From Prado023 sp963706875 (GTDB taxonomy: Bacteria; Actinomycetota; Actinomycetes; S36-B12; CAIYMF01): DNA of 64,000 nt. Position numbers and translations under genes: made by a program. Shown here piece by piece: positions 26,441 through 35,445 of this stretch. Location of the stretch: the NCBI GenBank assembly GCA_963706875.1, contig CAVPNW010000018.1, positions 1 to 64,000 on the forward strand, given 5' to 3'. The notes beneath the pieces are model-generated. The model did no database searches. It had not been told where the DNA came from and saw only the letters and a list, made by a program, of their open reading frames with translations. How positions within the stretch are numbered: position 1 is the first letter of the stretch; each line of letters begins with the position of its first letter.

Positions 26441-27345
26441 CCACGTCCCGACAGTGGATCGCCGGCGCGCGGCCACGCACCCTGCCGGCCGCACTCGCCC
26501 CCGTCCTCGTCGGCACCGCCGTGGCGATGTGGGACGGCGGCGCCGTCTGGGGCCGGGCCCTGCTCGCGCTGGTCGTGGCCCTGGCCCTGCAGGTCGGGGT
26601 GAACTACGCCAACGACTACAGCGACGGCATCCGCGGCACCGACGCCCAGCGCGTCGGGCCCGTGCGGCTCGTCGGACAGGGCCTCGCCGAGCCGTCCTCG
26701 GTCAAGCGCGCCGCCCTGCTGTCGTTCGCCGTGGCCGGGGTGGCCGGACTGGCGCTGGTCATGGTCAGCGGGCTCTGGTGGCTGCTGCTGGTGGGCGCCG
26801 CCGCCATCGTCGCGGCGTGGACCTACACGGGCGGCCCGCGGCCGTACGGGTATGCAGGTCTGGGCGAGGTGTTCGTCTTCGTGTTCTTCGGCCTGGTCGC
26901 CGTGGGGGGAACGGCTGCGGTCCAGGTCGGCTTCGTCAGCGCGCTGGCCTGGGTCTGCGGCGTGGCCATCGGGGCGCTGTCGTGCGCGATCCTCGTGGTC
27001 AACAACCTGCGCGACATCCCCGGGGACACCGTGGCGGGCAAGCGCACCCTGGCGGTCCGCATCGGGGACCCAGCTACCCGCAGGCTGTACGCGGCCCTGC
27101 TGGGGGTCGCGCTGGCCGTCCCAGCGGCGCTGGGTGCCCTCGGCTTCGTGACCCCCTCGTCCTGGCCGGCTGCCGCACTTCTCGGGCTCGGGGCCGTCCC
27201 TTTGGCGGTCCAGCCGCTGCGTGACGTCCGCCTGGGAGCTCGCGGACCGGCCCTCGTCGCGGTCCTGGTCGCGACCGGGCGGCTCCTGCTCGCATACGGC
27301 GTCCTACTGGCCGTCGGCATCGCGATCAGTGCCCTGACCCCCTGA
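26437..27345 (+). CDS. menA: 1,4-Dihydroxy-2-naphthoate polyprenyltransferase
   Basis: MenA attaches the polyprenyl tail to dihydroxynaphthoate in the membrane. The 302-residue product has the prenyl-diphosphate motif NYANDYSDGIRGTD and the second acidic motif NNLRDIPGDTVAGKRTLAVR, with about eight membrane helices. It starts within the menE stop (ATGA), so menE-menA form one unit. Confidence 0.95.
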   Translation: MTTSRQWIAGARPRTLPAALAPVLVGTAVAMWDGGAVWGRALLALVVALALQVGVNYANDYSDGIRGTDAQRVGPVRLVGQGLAEPSSVKRAALLSFAVAGVAGLALVMVSGLWWLLLVGAAAIVAAWTYTGGPRPYGYAGLGEVFVFVFFGLVAVGGTAAVQVGFVSALAWVCGVAIGALSCAILVVNNLRDIPGDTVAGKRTLAVRIGDPATRRLYAALLGVALAVPAALGALGFVTPSSWPAAALLGLGAVPLAVQPLRDVRLGARGPALVAVLVATGRLLLAYGVLLAVGIAISALTP

Positions 27346-27367
27346 TGCACCCGAACCCACCCGAAGC

Positions 27368-27387
27368 ACCCGATTCGCCCATCGGGT
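27368..27387 (+). terminator. Hairpin downstream of menA
   Basis: ACCCGAT (27368-27374) and ATCGGGT (27381-27387) form a perfect 7-bp stem with a 6-nt loop 22 nt after the menA stop. No T-run follows, so intrinsic termination is uncertain. Confidence 0.45.
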
Positions 27388-27486
27388 AGGCGATCCGTGC
27401 CCCGGCTGGTCGGGACAGCGGTGCGCGGGCTAGCCTCGAATCACACCACGTCGCATCCCGCCCGACCCCCGTGCCAGGAGGCCCCC

Positions 27487-29277
27487 ATGCTGCTGTTCAA
27501 CCCCGCGTCCTACGACCCGACGTTCCTCGATGACGCGAGCCGCGCCGCGATGAAGGACCTCATTGCCTTCTTCGAGGCCAAGGGCTTGGCCGAGATGAAG
27601 GACGAGTACCACGCGGGCACCTGGTACAAGGACTTCCTGGACTTCAACGCCCAGGAGGGTCTGTTCGCCGGGGTCGCGACGCCTGCCAACGTGGCCGCGC
27701 TCATGGACCAGGTGCGCGGGGACGGACTCTGGGACACCGCCCGCATCAACGAGCTCAACGAGATCCTCGGCTTCTACTCGCTGGGCCACTGGTACACCTG
27801 GCAGGTCAGCGTCCTGGGCCTCGGACCCGTATGGCTCAGCGCCAACGAGGGCGCCCGAAAGCTGGTCGGCGAGCTGCTCGCCGAGGGCGGGATCTTCGGG
27901 TTCGGGCTGTCCGAGCGCGCCCACGGTGCGGACATCTACTCCACCGACATGATCCTGACCCGCTCCGGGGACGGCTGGGTCGCCAACGGCGGGAAGTACT
28001 ACATCGGCAACGGCAACGAGGCGGCGCGCCTGAGCGTCTTCGGCAAGTTCGCCGACGACGACCCGGAGCACCCGGGCGAGTACGTGTTCTTCCTCGCCGA
28101 CACCAGGCACCCGAGCTACGAGCTGGTCAAGAACACGGTCAACGGGCAGATGTACGTCTCGGAGTTCGTCCTGCACGACTACCCGGTGGTCACCGCCGAC
28201 CTGCTGCACGTGGGCCGTCCGGCATGGGACGCCGCACTGGCCACCGTGAATGTCGGCAAGGTCAACCTGGGCTGGGCCTCCATCGGCATCGCCGAGCACG
28301 CGTTCCACGAGGCGGTCGCGCACGCGAACAACCGGATCCTGTACGGCCGCCGCGTGACGAGCTTCCCGCACGTGCGCCGGATGCTGGCCGACTCCTACGC
28401 CCGCCTGCTGGCCATGAAGATGTACGCAGCCCGCTCGGCGGACTACTTCCGCGCCGCCTCACCCGAGGACCGCCGGTTCCTGCTGTTCAACCCGATCATG
28501 AAGATGAAGGTCACCAGCGAGGGCGAGCGCGTGATCAACCTGCTGTGGGAGGTCATCGCCGCCAAGGGCTTCGAGAAGGACACGTACTTCGAGTCCGCCG
28601 CGATCGACATCCGGGCGCTGCCCAAGCTCGAGGGCACGGTGCACGTGAACCTGGCGCTGGTGCTGAAGTTCCTGCCCAAGTACATGATGGCCGCCGCCGG
28701 CGGGGCCGGGACCTACGAGCCGGTGGGCGTGCGCCGGGAGGCCGGCGATGACGCATACCTGTTCGCCCAGGGCCCCGCCTCCGGCCTGGGGAAGATCGAG
28801 TTCCACGACCCGAGGCCCGCGTTCGCGCGGTTCGCGCACCTGCCCAACGTCGCGGCCCTCGTCGGCCAGATGCAGTCGCTCGGTGCGATGCTGATGACCG
28901 CGCCCCCGTCGAAGGAGCAGTCCGAGGACCTCGATTTCCTGCTGACGCTGGGACAGCTGTTCACGCAGGTCGTCTACGCGCAGCTCGTGGCAGAGGCCGC
29001 CGGGTTGGCGCTGTCCGATGACCCGCAGGGGGCACGCCCGGGTTCGGTCTCGGACCTCACCGGACTCACCGAGGCACACGTCGACCGGATCTTCGCGGTG
29101 TTCGTCCAGGACATCTCGGAGTTCGCCGTTGCTCTGCACGGCCAGCCGGCCGCGACGCCGGAGCAGCAGAAGGGCGCGCTGGCGCTCATCGTGCGCCCCG
29201 ACCTCCCGGCCGAGGCCGAGGACGTGTTCGTCGCCGAGGTGCTGTCCTACGACGGCGCCTGGACCATGAACCCCTGA
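27487..29277 (+). CDS. Acyl-CoA dehydrogenase family protein (long form)
   Basis: The 596-residue flavoprotein oxidises an acyl-CoA thioester. The FAD/substrate region reads FGFGLSERAHGADIYSTDM. The central part has GGKYYIGNGNEAAR, and the C-terminal helical domain carries VTSEGERVINLLWEVIAAKG. It is longer than the usual 380-residue enzymes because of an extra C-terminal domain of about 180 residues. The substrate is not evident. The ATG at 27487 has an AGGAGG site; upstream codons in frame lack family similarity. It appears monocistronic and converges on ohrR. Confidence 0.85.
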   Translation: MLLFNPASYDPTFLDDASRAAMKDLIAFFEAKGLAEMKDEYHAGTWYKDFLDFNAQEGLFAGVATPANVAALMDQVRGDGLWDTARINELNEILGFYSLGHWYTWQVSVLGLGPVWLSANEGARKLVGELLAEGGIFGFGLSERAHGADIYSTDMILTRSGDGWVANGGKYYIGNGNEAARLSVFGKFADDDPEHPGEYVFFLADTRHPSYELVKNTVNGQMYVSEFVLHDYPVVTADLLHVGRPAWDAALATVNVGKVNLGWASIGIAEHAFHEAVAHANNRILYGRRVTSFPHVRRMLADSYARLLAMKMYAARSADYFRAASPEDRRFLLFNPIMKMKVTSEGERVINLLWEVIAAKGFEKDTYFESAAIDIRALPKLEGTVHVNLALVLKFLPKYMMAAAGGAGTYEPVGVRREAGDDAYLFAQGPASGLGKIEFHDPRPAFARFAHLPNVAALVGQMQSLGAMLMTAPPSKEQSEDLDFLLTLGQLFTQVVYAQLVAEAAGLALSDDPQGARPGSVSDLTGLTEAHVDRIFAVFVQDISEFAVALHGQPAATPEQQKGALALIVRPDLPAEAEDVFVAEVLSYDGAWTMNP

Positions 29278-29330
29278 CGAGACCAGCGGGCGCCGCGCAG
29301 CGCGGTCCGGAGCGACGTTCCGGGATCCGG

Positions 29331-29777
29331 CTACACAGTGCTACGAACAGCCTCCAGGCGCTGGGCCAGCGCCAACAGCGATGCCTTGGCCTGCTCGTAC
29401 TGGGTCATGTCGTCGACGAGGTGGGAGGCCAGGGCCGCAGGGACGTCGGCCGCTCGCTGCTCCAGCTCCCGCCCCTGCGCGGTGAGATGGATGGTGACCC
29501 GACGCTCGTCGGCGGCGTCGCGCACCCGGCGCACGAGGCCACCGGACTCGAGGCGACGCAGCAGGGGCGACAGGGTCCCGGAGTCCAGGGATAGCCGCTC
29601 GCCGATCTCCCCCACACCGAGTCCGTCGTCCTCCCACAGCACGAGCATCACCAGGTACTGCGGATAGGTCAGGCCGAGATCAGCCAGGAGCGGGCGGTAG
29701 GCCGCCGTCAGCTCCCGGCTGATCCGGTGGAACAGGAAGCAGAGCTGGTTGTCCAGCTGCAGCTGGGGCAGGCTCAC
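29331..29777 (-). CDS. ohrR: OhrR-type MarR family organic-peroxide sensor
   Basis: The 148-residue winged-helix regulator has the OhrR signature LDNQLCFLFHRIS, in which Cys13 is the position oxidised by organic hydroperoxides. It is followed by LGLTYPQYLVMLVLWEDDG and LDSGTLSPLLRRLESGGLV. It starts at the GTG at 29777, five bases after the peroxidase stop, so it forms an operon with gpx. The perfect palindrome upstream of gpx fits an OhrR operator, implying control of gpx and of itself. Confidence 0.88.
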   Translation of the reverse strand: MSLPQLQLDNQLCFLFHRISRELTAAYRPLLADLGLTYPQYLVMLVLWEDDGLGVGEIGERLSLDSGTLSPLLRRLESGGLVRRVRDAADERRVTIHLTAQGRELEQRAADVPAALASHLVDDMTQYEQAKASLLALAQRLEAVRSTV

Positions 29778-29782
29778 GGCGG

Positions 29783-30281
29783 TTACGCCGCGGCGTCGAC
29801 CAGCAGCGCCTCGATGTCGTCGATCATCGCGGCGGGGTCGGTCTTCGGCGAGTAGCGCTTGATGGTGGTGCCGTCGGGGGCAATCAGGAACTTGGTGAAG
29901 TTCCACTTGATGCCCGTGCCGAGCAGCCCGCCGGTGCGCTCCTTCAGGAAGACGAACACGGGGTGCGTGCCCTGGCCGTTCACATCAACCTTGGTGGTCA
30001 GCGGGAAGGTGACGCCGTAGTTGATCCGGCAGAACTCCTCGATGGCGGCGTCGTCATCGAGCTCCTGGTTGGCGAACTGGTCGCAGGGGAAGCCGATCAC
30101 GACCAGCCCGCTGGGGGCCATAGGTCTCGTGCAGCGCCTGCAGGGCGTCGTACTGCGGGGTGAGGCCGCACTTGCTGGCGGTGTTCACGATGAGCATCGG
30201 ACGGCCCTTGAACTGGGCGAAGTCGATCTCCTCACCGCGGTTGGAGGTGGCGGACAGGTCATAGATCGTGGTGGCTGTCAT
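29783..30281 (-). CDS. Glutathione peroxidase family thiol peroxidase (frameshifted)
   Basis: The enzyme reduces peroxides, in bacteria usually with thioredoxin. The peroxidatic cysteine is in NTASKCGLTPQY, the second conserved segment is IGFPCDQFANQE, and WNFTKFL completes the active site. The frame breaks near 30120, where a run of five C should be four to give HETYGPSGLVVIGFP, a typical homopolymer error. The rebuilt length of about 165 residues is normal. The ATG at 30281 is used; the GTG at 30296 is an alternative. Confidence 0.9.
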
Positions 30282-30290
30282 AGATCCATT

Positions 30291-30311
30291 GTGCACAATT
30301 CAATTGTGCAC
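30291..30311 (-). promoter_or_regulatory. OhrR operator upstream of the peroxidase gene
   Basis: GTGCACAATT-C-AATTGTGCAC is a perfect 21-bp palindrome containing the OhrR core ACAATTnAATTGT. It ends 10 nt before the peroxidase start and overlaps its probable promoter (CACAAT is the likely -10 box), so binding would block transcription of gpx-ohrR. Confidence 0.8.
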
Positions 30312-30446
30312 CGCAAGTCGGCGCCGCGGGTGGGCCCTCAAGGATCGTCTGAGTAGCAGGGCGTGATCAGCCATTCGTGACGAACCATTGCCTAGGGCAG
30401 CCTCCCCTCGCTAGCCTTCGGGCACCTCGACGGAAGGGCGGACGCC

Positions 30447-31577
30447 ATGTCAGTCAAAGCGTTGGGCGTGGCAGCGATGGTGGCGGCGGGCGTCCTGGCA
30501 CCGGTGGTTCCAGCGGGGGCGGCCACCGGGTCGATCACCTTCCGGGTGGAGGGAACGCTGGAGTCCCTTCAGGCGCTGACCGGGGTGGATGTCACTGGGC
30601 TCGTACGTGCTCGACTACACCTTCGACCCCACGGCAGTCGGGTCGAGTGGGTCGTCCGGATCCGGCACTTACGCCACGTACGACGCAGTGTCGTCGATGG
30701 AGTTCTCGGTCGACGGTGCCCCCGTCGGGACATCGCAGAGCGGCATCATCACCGTGGTCGATTCGGCTGGTGGCGGGTACCAGTACGGCGTCGGCTTCGG
30801 CGCGGTGACACCTGCTCGCCGGGGTTCTCCCCTCGAACACCCAGCTGCAAATCGCGATCCAGGTGGGTTCGGACACTGCAGACCTGATCACCGGGTCAGC
30901 GTTGCCTTCCGTGCCGCCTCCGGATACGTCGATGCCCGCGGCCTCGGGCGCCAACCCGCTGGAGTTGATGATCACATCGTGCACCACTTTCCCGTTCGGG
31001 AGCATCTGCCAGCAGGGGATCACCATCGGCACGATCGACAGCATCACCGGCTTCGGCGCCGGCATCGAGCATCCAATCGGTGCTTCCAGGGCTTTCGACG
31101 ACAGCTCCGGCACCTTCGGCCAGATTCTCTCCGGGACGGGGATCCTTGTCGAGGACGCTGCTCGCCCCCGGAGGCGTGCGGATCAGCACGAAGGCGCCGG
31201 CGGAGCTCCAGATGTGCGCGGACGCCTTCGCTGTGAGCCTTGTCGCCGGAAGTGAGGTGACCTACACGTGCGGCAGCGTGAAAGCAGCGGTTGCGGCCGG
31301 AGAGACCAGGATCGGAATCGGGCCGGGCAGCTTCGTGACGGTTCCGCCGGGCGGCGACGTCACAGTCGACAGGGCCACAGGGGGCGCCTACTCGGTCGTC
31401 AACAATGGCACAGTCCCCGTGAACGTCACGCGGGGCGGCGTCGTGACGACCATCCAGGGTGGTGGAACCGTCTTCTCGGCCCCCCGAACGAAGGACGACT
31501 GCAAGAGGGGTGGATGGGCCGCCTACGGGGTCTTCAAGAACCAGGGCAGTTGCGTGTCGTCCATCGCACGCGGCTGA
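30447..31577 (+). pseudogene. Secreted protein of unknown function, several frameshifts
   Basis: The start at 30447 encodes a clear signal peptide ending APVVPAGAA. Sensible extracellular sequence then continues in successive frames: LGSYVLDYTFDPTA (break near 30595), LLAGVLPSNTQLQIAIQ (break near 30815) and a C-terminal part ending CKRGGWAAYGVFKNQGSCV (break near 31150). That last motif recurs at the ends of many secreted actinobacterial proteins. Composition is Gly/Ser/Thr/Val rich with few charges. Three breaks in 1.1 kb allow either a real pseudogene, sequence errors, or two adjacent genes. No function is proposed. Confidence 0.55.
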
Positions 31578-31641
31578 TTAGTGGCTTCAGCGGAATTCCG
31601 GACGGACGCCCGGGAACCCCCTCGGACAGCGGGGCGCAGGC

Positions 31642-32052
31642 CTACACGCCGCCGCGATCTGCCTGCTCGCCCGGCGTGGAGCCCTCGCCGCTGGTCGGGG
31701 GTTGGCCTCCCCCCTCACGATCGCGGCGCAGCTTCTCCATCCGGGCCGACCAGGACTGCTCGTCGATCCGCCTGAGGAACTCGGGGTCATCGTCCGGGGC
31801 GACAGGGCCCCGCGGACCTGGTCCCCGCCCGCCCGACCCACCCCCACCGTCGCCCCCGGCCGGCGGGTACTGCGCCCGCGGGCGGCCGAGGAGCAGCCAC
31901 ATCACCGGGCCGAGCAGGAAGACCAACAGCACGACAACTGCCCACAGCCACTTCGGCAGGAGCCTGACCTCCGCGGACGGTGCACGCAGCAGGTCGAGCA
32001 TGGCGTAGATGTACAGCGCAAGGACGGCAAGCGCCAGCACGAACCTACCCAC
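31642..32052 (-). CDS. PLDc_N-domain small membrane protein
   Basis: The 136-residue product has two membrane helices separated by LLPKWLWAVVVLLV, and LLGPVMWLLLGRPR, the phospholipase D N-terminal membrane domain found as a stand-alone protein in many actinomycetes. A Gly/Pro-rich, then charged cytoplasmic tail (PEFLRRIDEQSW) follows. The start is the GTG at 32052. The function is unknown; no catalytic domain is attached. Confidence 0.75.
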   Translation of the reverse strand: MGRFVLALAVLALYIYAMLDLLRAPSAEVRLLPKWLWAVVVLLVFLLGPVMWLLLGRPRAQYPPAGGDGGGGSGGRGPGPRGPVAPDDDPEFLRRIDEQSWSARMEKLRRDREGGGQPPTSGEGSTPGEQADRGGV

Positions 32053-32200
32053 CAGGACCCCTTCCGGACTGCACGCTCAAGGCTAGCCCGAGCAAGGGGA
32101 TCCGGCCACCAGAGCCGACGATCGGAGCCAGCCGGCAGGAGCCAGCCCTGCCCAGCCCCCGACCGACGGTGCCCTGTCCCCCAGCGTAGGCTCGGTGACC

Positions 32201-32638
32201 ATGAACGACCCCGACACCTCGGCGGATCCCAGGTCCGCCCCCGAGTCCGAGCCCGTTTCCGAGCCCGTTTCGGCCGCAGCCGACGGCGGTGCCGAGACCC
32301 CCGACGTGGTGGCCCAGGAATCCCTGCCCTCCGCAGCCCATGCGCAGCCCGCAGCCAGTGCCCAGGACTCCCTGCCCGCCCCGCCGGAGCCGGTCCCCCA
32401 CGCCGGTGCCCGCTACGCCCTGCTGCGGCTGCTGATGCTGGTCGCAGTCGGCGGCGTCCTGTACGTGTTCGGGATGCGCGGCTGGCTCCTGGCCTTCACT
32501 GCCGTCCTGGTCTCGGGCATCGTGAGCCTGTTCCTTCTGATGAAGCAGCGCAACGACGCGGCCGTGAACCTCGAGCGCACCGTCGACGGCTGGAAGCACC
32601 GGCGCGACCAGGAGGACGCCGGACTCGCCCAGGACTGA
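32201..32638 (+). CDS. DUF4229 membrane protein
   Basis: The 145-residue protein begins with an acidic, Pro/Ser-rich segment of about 65 residues. It is followed by the DUF4229 core ARYALLRLLMLVAVGGVLYV and a second helix ending FLLMKQRNDAAVNLE. TAGGCT lies 8 nt before the ATG at 32201, so a leaderless start is likely; a GTG at 32195 is the alternative. It often neighbours ccsA in actinomycetes. Function unknown. Confidence 0.75.
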   Translation: MNDPDTSADPRSAPESEPVSEPVSAAADGGAETPDVVAQESLPSAAHAQPAASAQDSLPAPPEPVPHAGARYALLRLLMLVAVGGVLYVFGMRGWLLAFTAVLVSGIVSLFLLMKQRNDAAVNLERTVDGWKHRRDQEDAGLAQD

Positions 32639-32656
32639 GCCCGGTCCGCCGGGCTC
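32637..32656. terminator. Bidirectional terminator hairpin
   Basis: GAGCCCGG (32637-32644) and CCGGGCTC (32649-32656) form a perfect 8-bp stem with a 4-nt loop between the convergent stops of the DUF4229 gene and ccsA. Confidence 0.65.
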
Positions 32657-32662
32657 TGCGGA

Positions 32663-33799
32663 TCACACTCCGGCGTAGGAGTGCAGGCCGCTGGCGAACA
32701 GGTTGACGCCGAAGAAGTTGATCAGGAAGCAGGCGAAGCCGATCAGTCCGAGCACGGCTGCCTTGCGGCCGCGCCATCCAGCCGTGGCCCGGGCGTGCAG
32801 GTACCCGGCGTAGACCAGCCACGTGATGAAGGCCCAGGTCTCCTTCGGGTCCCAGCCCCAGTACCGGCCCCAGGCGTCCTCGGCCCAGATCGCCCCGGCG
32901 ATGACCGCGAAGGTCCACAGCGGGAACACGAAGGCGTTGGTCCGGTAGGCGACCCCATCGAGGGTCTGCGAGTCGGGGATCCGTGCCCCCACCCACGCGG
33001 CCGTCCTCGAGTTCGTCGTCCGCAGGCTGCCACGCACGCCTGTCAGCGATTGCGGCCCGGTACCGGCGGCATCACGCTCGGCCCGGTCAGCGGCCAGGTA
33101 GAGGATGGTGGCGGCTGCTCCCACCGTGAACGCACCCCCAGCGATGATCGCCGCAGCCACATGGATGACCAGCCAGTAGGACTTCAGCGCCGGCACGAGC
33201 TGCGGGCTGTCGTTGTAGAGCAGCAGGACGGCCACGCCCAGGGTGATCAGGCTGGCCATGGTCACGAACAGGCCGAGCCAGCGCACGTCACGCCGCAGCG
33301 AGACCAGCAGGAACACGCCCGTGATCGCCGCCGCAGAGGCCAGTGAGTACTCGTACATGTTGCCCCACGGGGCGCGGCCGGCCCAGACCGCTCGAACGAC
33401 CAGTGCGACGAGCAGCAGCCCGAAGGCCAGCCACGTCAGTGACATGCCGATGTTGCCCGCGCGGCGCCCGGGGGGCAGCGGGGCCTGCGGGACCGAAGGC
33501 GCGCCGGGCTTGCCGTCGGCCGTGGGTCGCTCCGGTGCGCCCGTGCGGGACGCGGAATCGGTTCGGGCGGCGATCCTGGCCCGGGCGGCGCTGTCCTGCT
33601 GCGCGGCACTGTCCTGCTGGACAGCCCCGACCGTCAGGGGCTGCGCACCCGCCGGCTCGGGGTCCGGCCCCTGCGTGGGCGCGGCCGCCAGCGACCCCGC
33701 CCGCGCCGACGCGAACGACGCAGCGAAGGCGATCATCGCCATCGCGTAGATCGCCATCGACGCGTACACGAACATGTTGCTCCACTGCGCCAGGCTCAT
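32663..33799 (-). CDS. ccsA: Cytochrome c biogenesis protein CcsA/ResC
   Basis: CcsA is the heme-handling membrane subunit of system II cytochrome c synthase. The 378-residue product has eight or so membrane helices and the tryptophan-rich WWD-type motif WGRYWGWDPKETWAF, with conserved histidines in flanking helices. A low-complexity loop of about 90 residues (30-120) is longer than usual. It overlaps resB by four bases. Confidence 0.93.
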   Translation of the reverse strand: MSLAQWSNMFVYASMAIYAMAMIAFAASFASARAGSLAAAPTQGPDPEPAGAQPLTVGAVQQDSAAQQDSAARARIAARTDSASRTGAPERPTADGKPGAPSVPQAPLPPGRRAGNIGMSLTWLAFGLLLVALVVRAVWAGRAPWGNMYEYSLASAAAITGVFLLVSLRRDVRWLGLFVTMASLITLGVAVLLLYNDSPQLVPALKSYWLVIHVAAAIIAGGAFTVGAAATILYLAADRAERDAAGTGPQSLTGVRGSLRTTNSRTAAWVGARIPDSQTLDGVAYRTNAFVFPLWTFAVIAGAIWAEDAWGRYWGWDPKETWAFITWLVYAGYLHARATAGWRGRKAAVLGLIGFACFLINFFGVNLFASGLHSYAGV

Positions 33800-35445
33800 G
33801 TCGCCTCCTTGACATCCACGGGTCCGCCGATCGCGGTCACGAGCTGATCCACCTCGCCTGAGACATCGGCTGAGTCCGAGCGGGTCAGGCCTGCGACCTG
33901 CACCCGGAACAGCGCAAGGCTATCGGTCCCCTCGGGCGACGCCACCGGGTCCACCCGCACCCAGATGCGCCGCCGGCGCACGAACAGCGACAGGCACAGG
34001 CCGATGATCGCCGTGATGGCAGCGGCCAGGGCCAGGACCTTCCCGGGATCACGGGAGATCGTGAAGGACGCCCAGCGGTCCAGGCCGACGAACTCCACGG
34101 TTCCCTGCCCGTCGGGGATCTCCCAGGTCTCGCCCGGGCGCAGTGCTGCGAGCCCGAGCTGCTCGAGGCCCTCGGTGTCCAGCGAGAAGACGTTGCGCGG
34201 GGTCCCCGAGTCCAGCCCGAGGTCACCGGACCATGTGGAGAAGAAGACAGCCGGGTCGTCGGGCGCGGGGAAGGTCGAGTGCGGTCCGCGGACGTCGTCG
34301 AGGGCCGCAGTCGGGGCGAACAGTGCCTGCAGACCCAGCTGTGGGTCGCCGTCCGGGGCCTTCACGACGCCCGTCGAGGTGAAGCTGCCGTCCTGGGGCA
34401 GGAACACGACGGTGTCGTCGAAGACCACGCGGCCAGTCGAGTCCGTGACCCGCAGGTGCGGCGCGTAGCCGTGTCCGACCAGGAACACCTTCGCCCCATC
34501 GAGTCGCAGGGGGGCATTGACCGAGACCACCTTCTGCTCGACCGGGGCACCCGGCTCGGCGCTGTACTGCAGGGTCGCGGCGAACGAGCGCGGGGCGCCG
34601 CGCTGGGAGCCCTCACGCTCGAACGTGGCCTCGAAGTCGCTCATGGTGAACGCGAAGGGCGGCAGCCGGTCGGGTGCGGACAGGCGACCGGGGGCGAAGG
34701 AGTCGTACTGGGTCAGGGTGTTGGCGAACCCGTTGCCCTCCCGCACGATCACGGTGCCCTTCCACCCGAACAGGGCGCCGAGGGCGACCCCGACGAGCAC
34801 CAGGACCAGGGCGATGTGGAACAGCAGGTTCCCGGTCTCCCGGGTGAAGCCCTTCTCCGCAGCCAACGACCCCTCGCCCGGCGTCACCCGCCAGCGCTCG
34901 GCCCGCAGCGCGGTCGCAGCGGCGGCCAGCACGTCGGGGTCATCGGTGGTCCACGTCCGGGCGGCGGGCAGGCGGTCGAGCCGGCGCGGCGCGGGCGGGG
35001 TGGGGGCCCGCATCGAGCGCCAGTGCGCGCCCACCCGGGGAAGCACGCATCCGATCAGGGAGACGAACAGCAGCAGGTAGATCGCCGCGAACCACGGCGA
35101 GGAGAACACGTCGAAGAAGCCCAGGCGGTCCAGTGTGGGTGCCGCACGGGGGTTGCGCTCGATCCAGGCGTTGACGGCCAGCGGATCGTTGGGGCGCTGG
35201 GGCAGCACGCTGCCCGGGATCGCCGCCAGCGCCAGCAGCAGGAGCAGGACCAGCGCCGTCCGCATGCTGGTCAGCTGTCGCCAGCCCCAGCGCAGCCAAC
35301 CGACCGGTCCCAGCCGGGGCCCGGACGCCCGGACCCGCCGCGACGAGCCCCAGTCGGCGGTCAGTGCCAGCTGCTCATCCGGGGTTGCATCGCCCAGGAG
35401 GTCCGCGCCCGGGCCGCCGCCGTCAGGGCCGAGGTCGGTGGTCAC
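33796..35445 (-). CDS. resB: Cytochrome c biogenesis protein ResB
   Basis: ResB partners CcsA to deliver reduced heme to apocytochromes outside the membrane. The 549-residue product has an N-terminal membrane pair (TSMRTALVLLLLLALAAIPG, then LLLFVSLIGCVLPR), a third helix (LLFHIALVLVLVGVALG), a large extracytoplasmic domain and a last helix near residue 480. The GTG at 35445 overlaps the ccdA stop, giving the order ccdA-resB-ccsA. Confidence 0.92.
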   Translation of the reverse strand: MTTDLGPDGGGPGADLLGDATPDEQLALTADWGSSRRVRASGPRLGPVGWLRWGWRQLTSMRTALVLLLLLALAAIPGSVLPQRPNDPLAVNAWIERNPRAAPTLDRLGFFDVFSSPWFAAIYLLLFVSLIGCVLPRVGAHWRSMRAPTPPAPRRLDRLPAARTWTTDDPDVLAAAATALRAERWRVTPGEGSLAAEKGFTRETGNLLFHIALVLVLVGVALGALFGWKGTVIVREGNGFANTLTQYDSFAPGRLSAPDRLPPFAFTMSDFEATFEREGSQRGAPRSFAATLQYSAEPGAPVEQKVVSVNAPLRLDGAKVFLVGHGYAPHLRVTDSTGRVVFDDTVVFLPQDGSFTSTGVVKAPDGDPQLGLQALFAPTAALDDVRGPHSTFPAPDDPAVFFSTWSGDLGLDSGTPRNVFSLDTEGLEQLGLAALRPGETWEIPDGQGTVEFVGLDRWASFTISRDPGKVLALAAAITAIIGLCLSLFVRRRRIWVRVDPVASPEGTDSLALFRVQVAGLTRSDSADVSGEVDQLVTAIGGPVDVKEAT

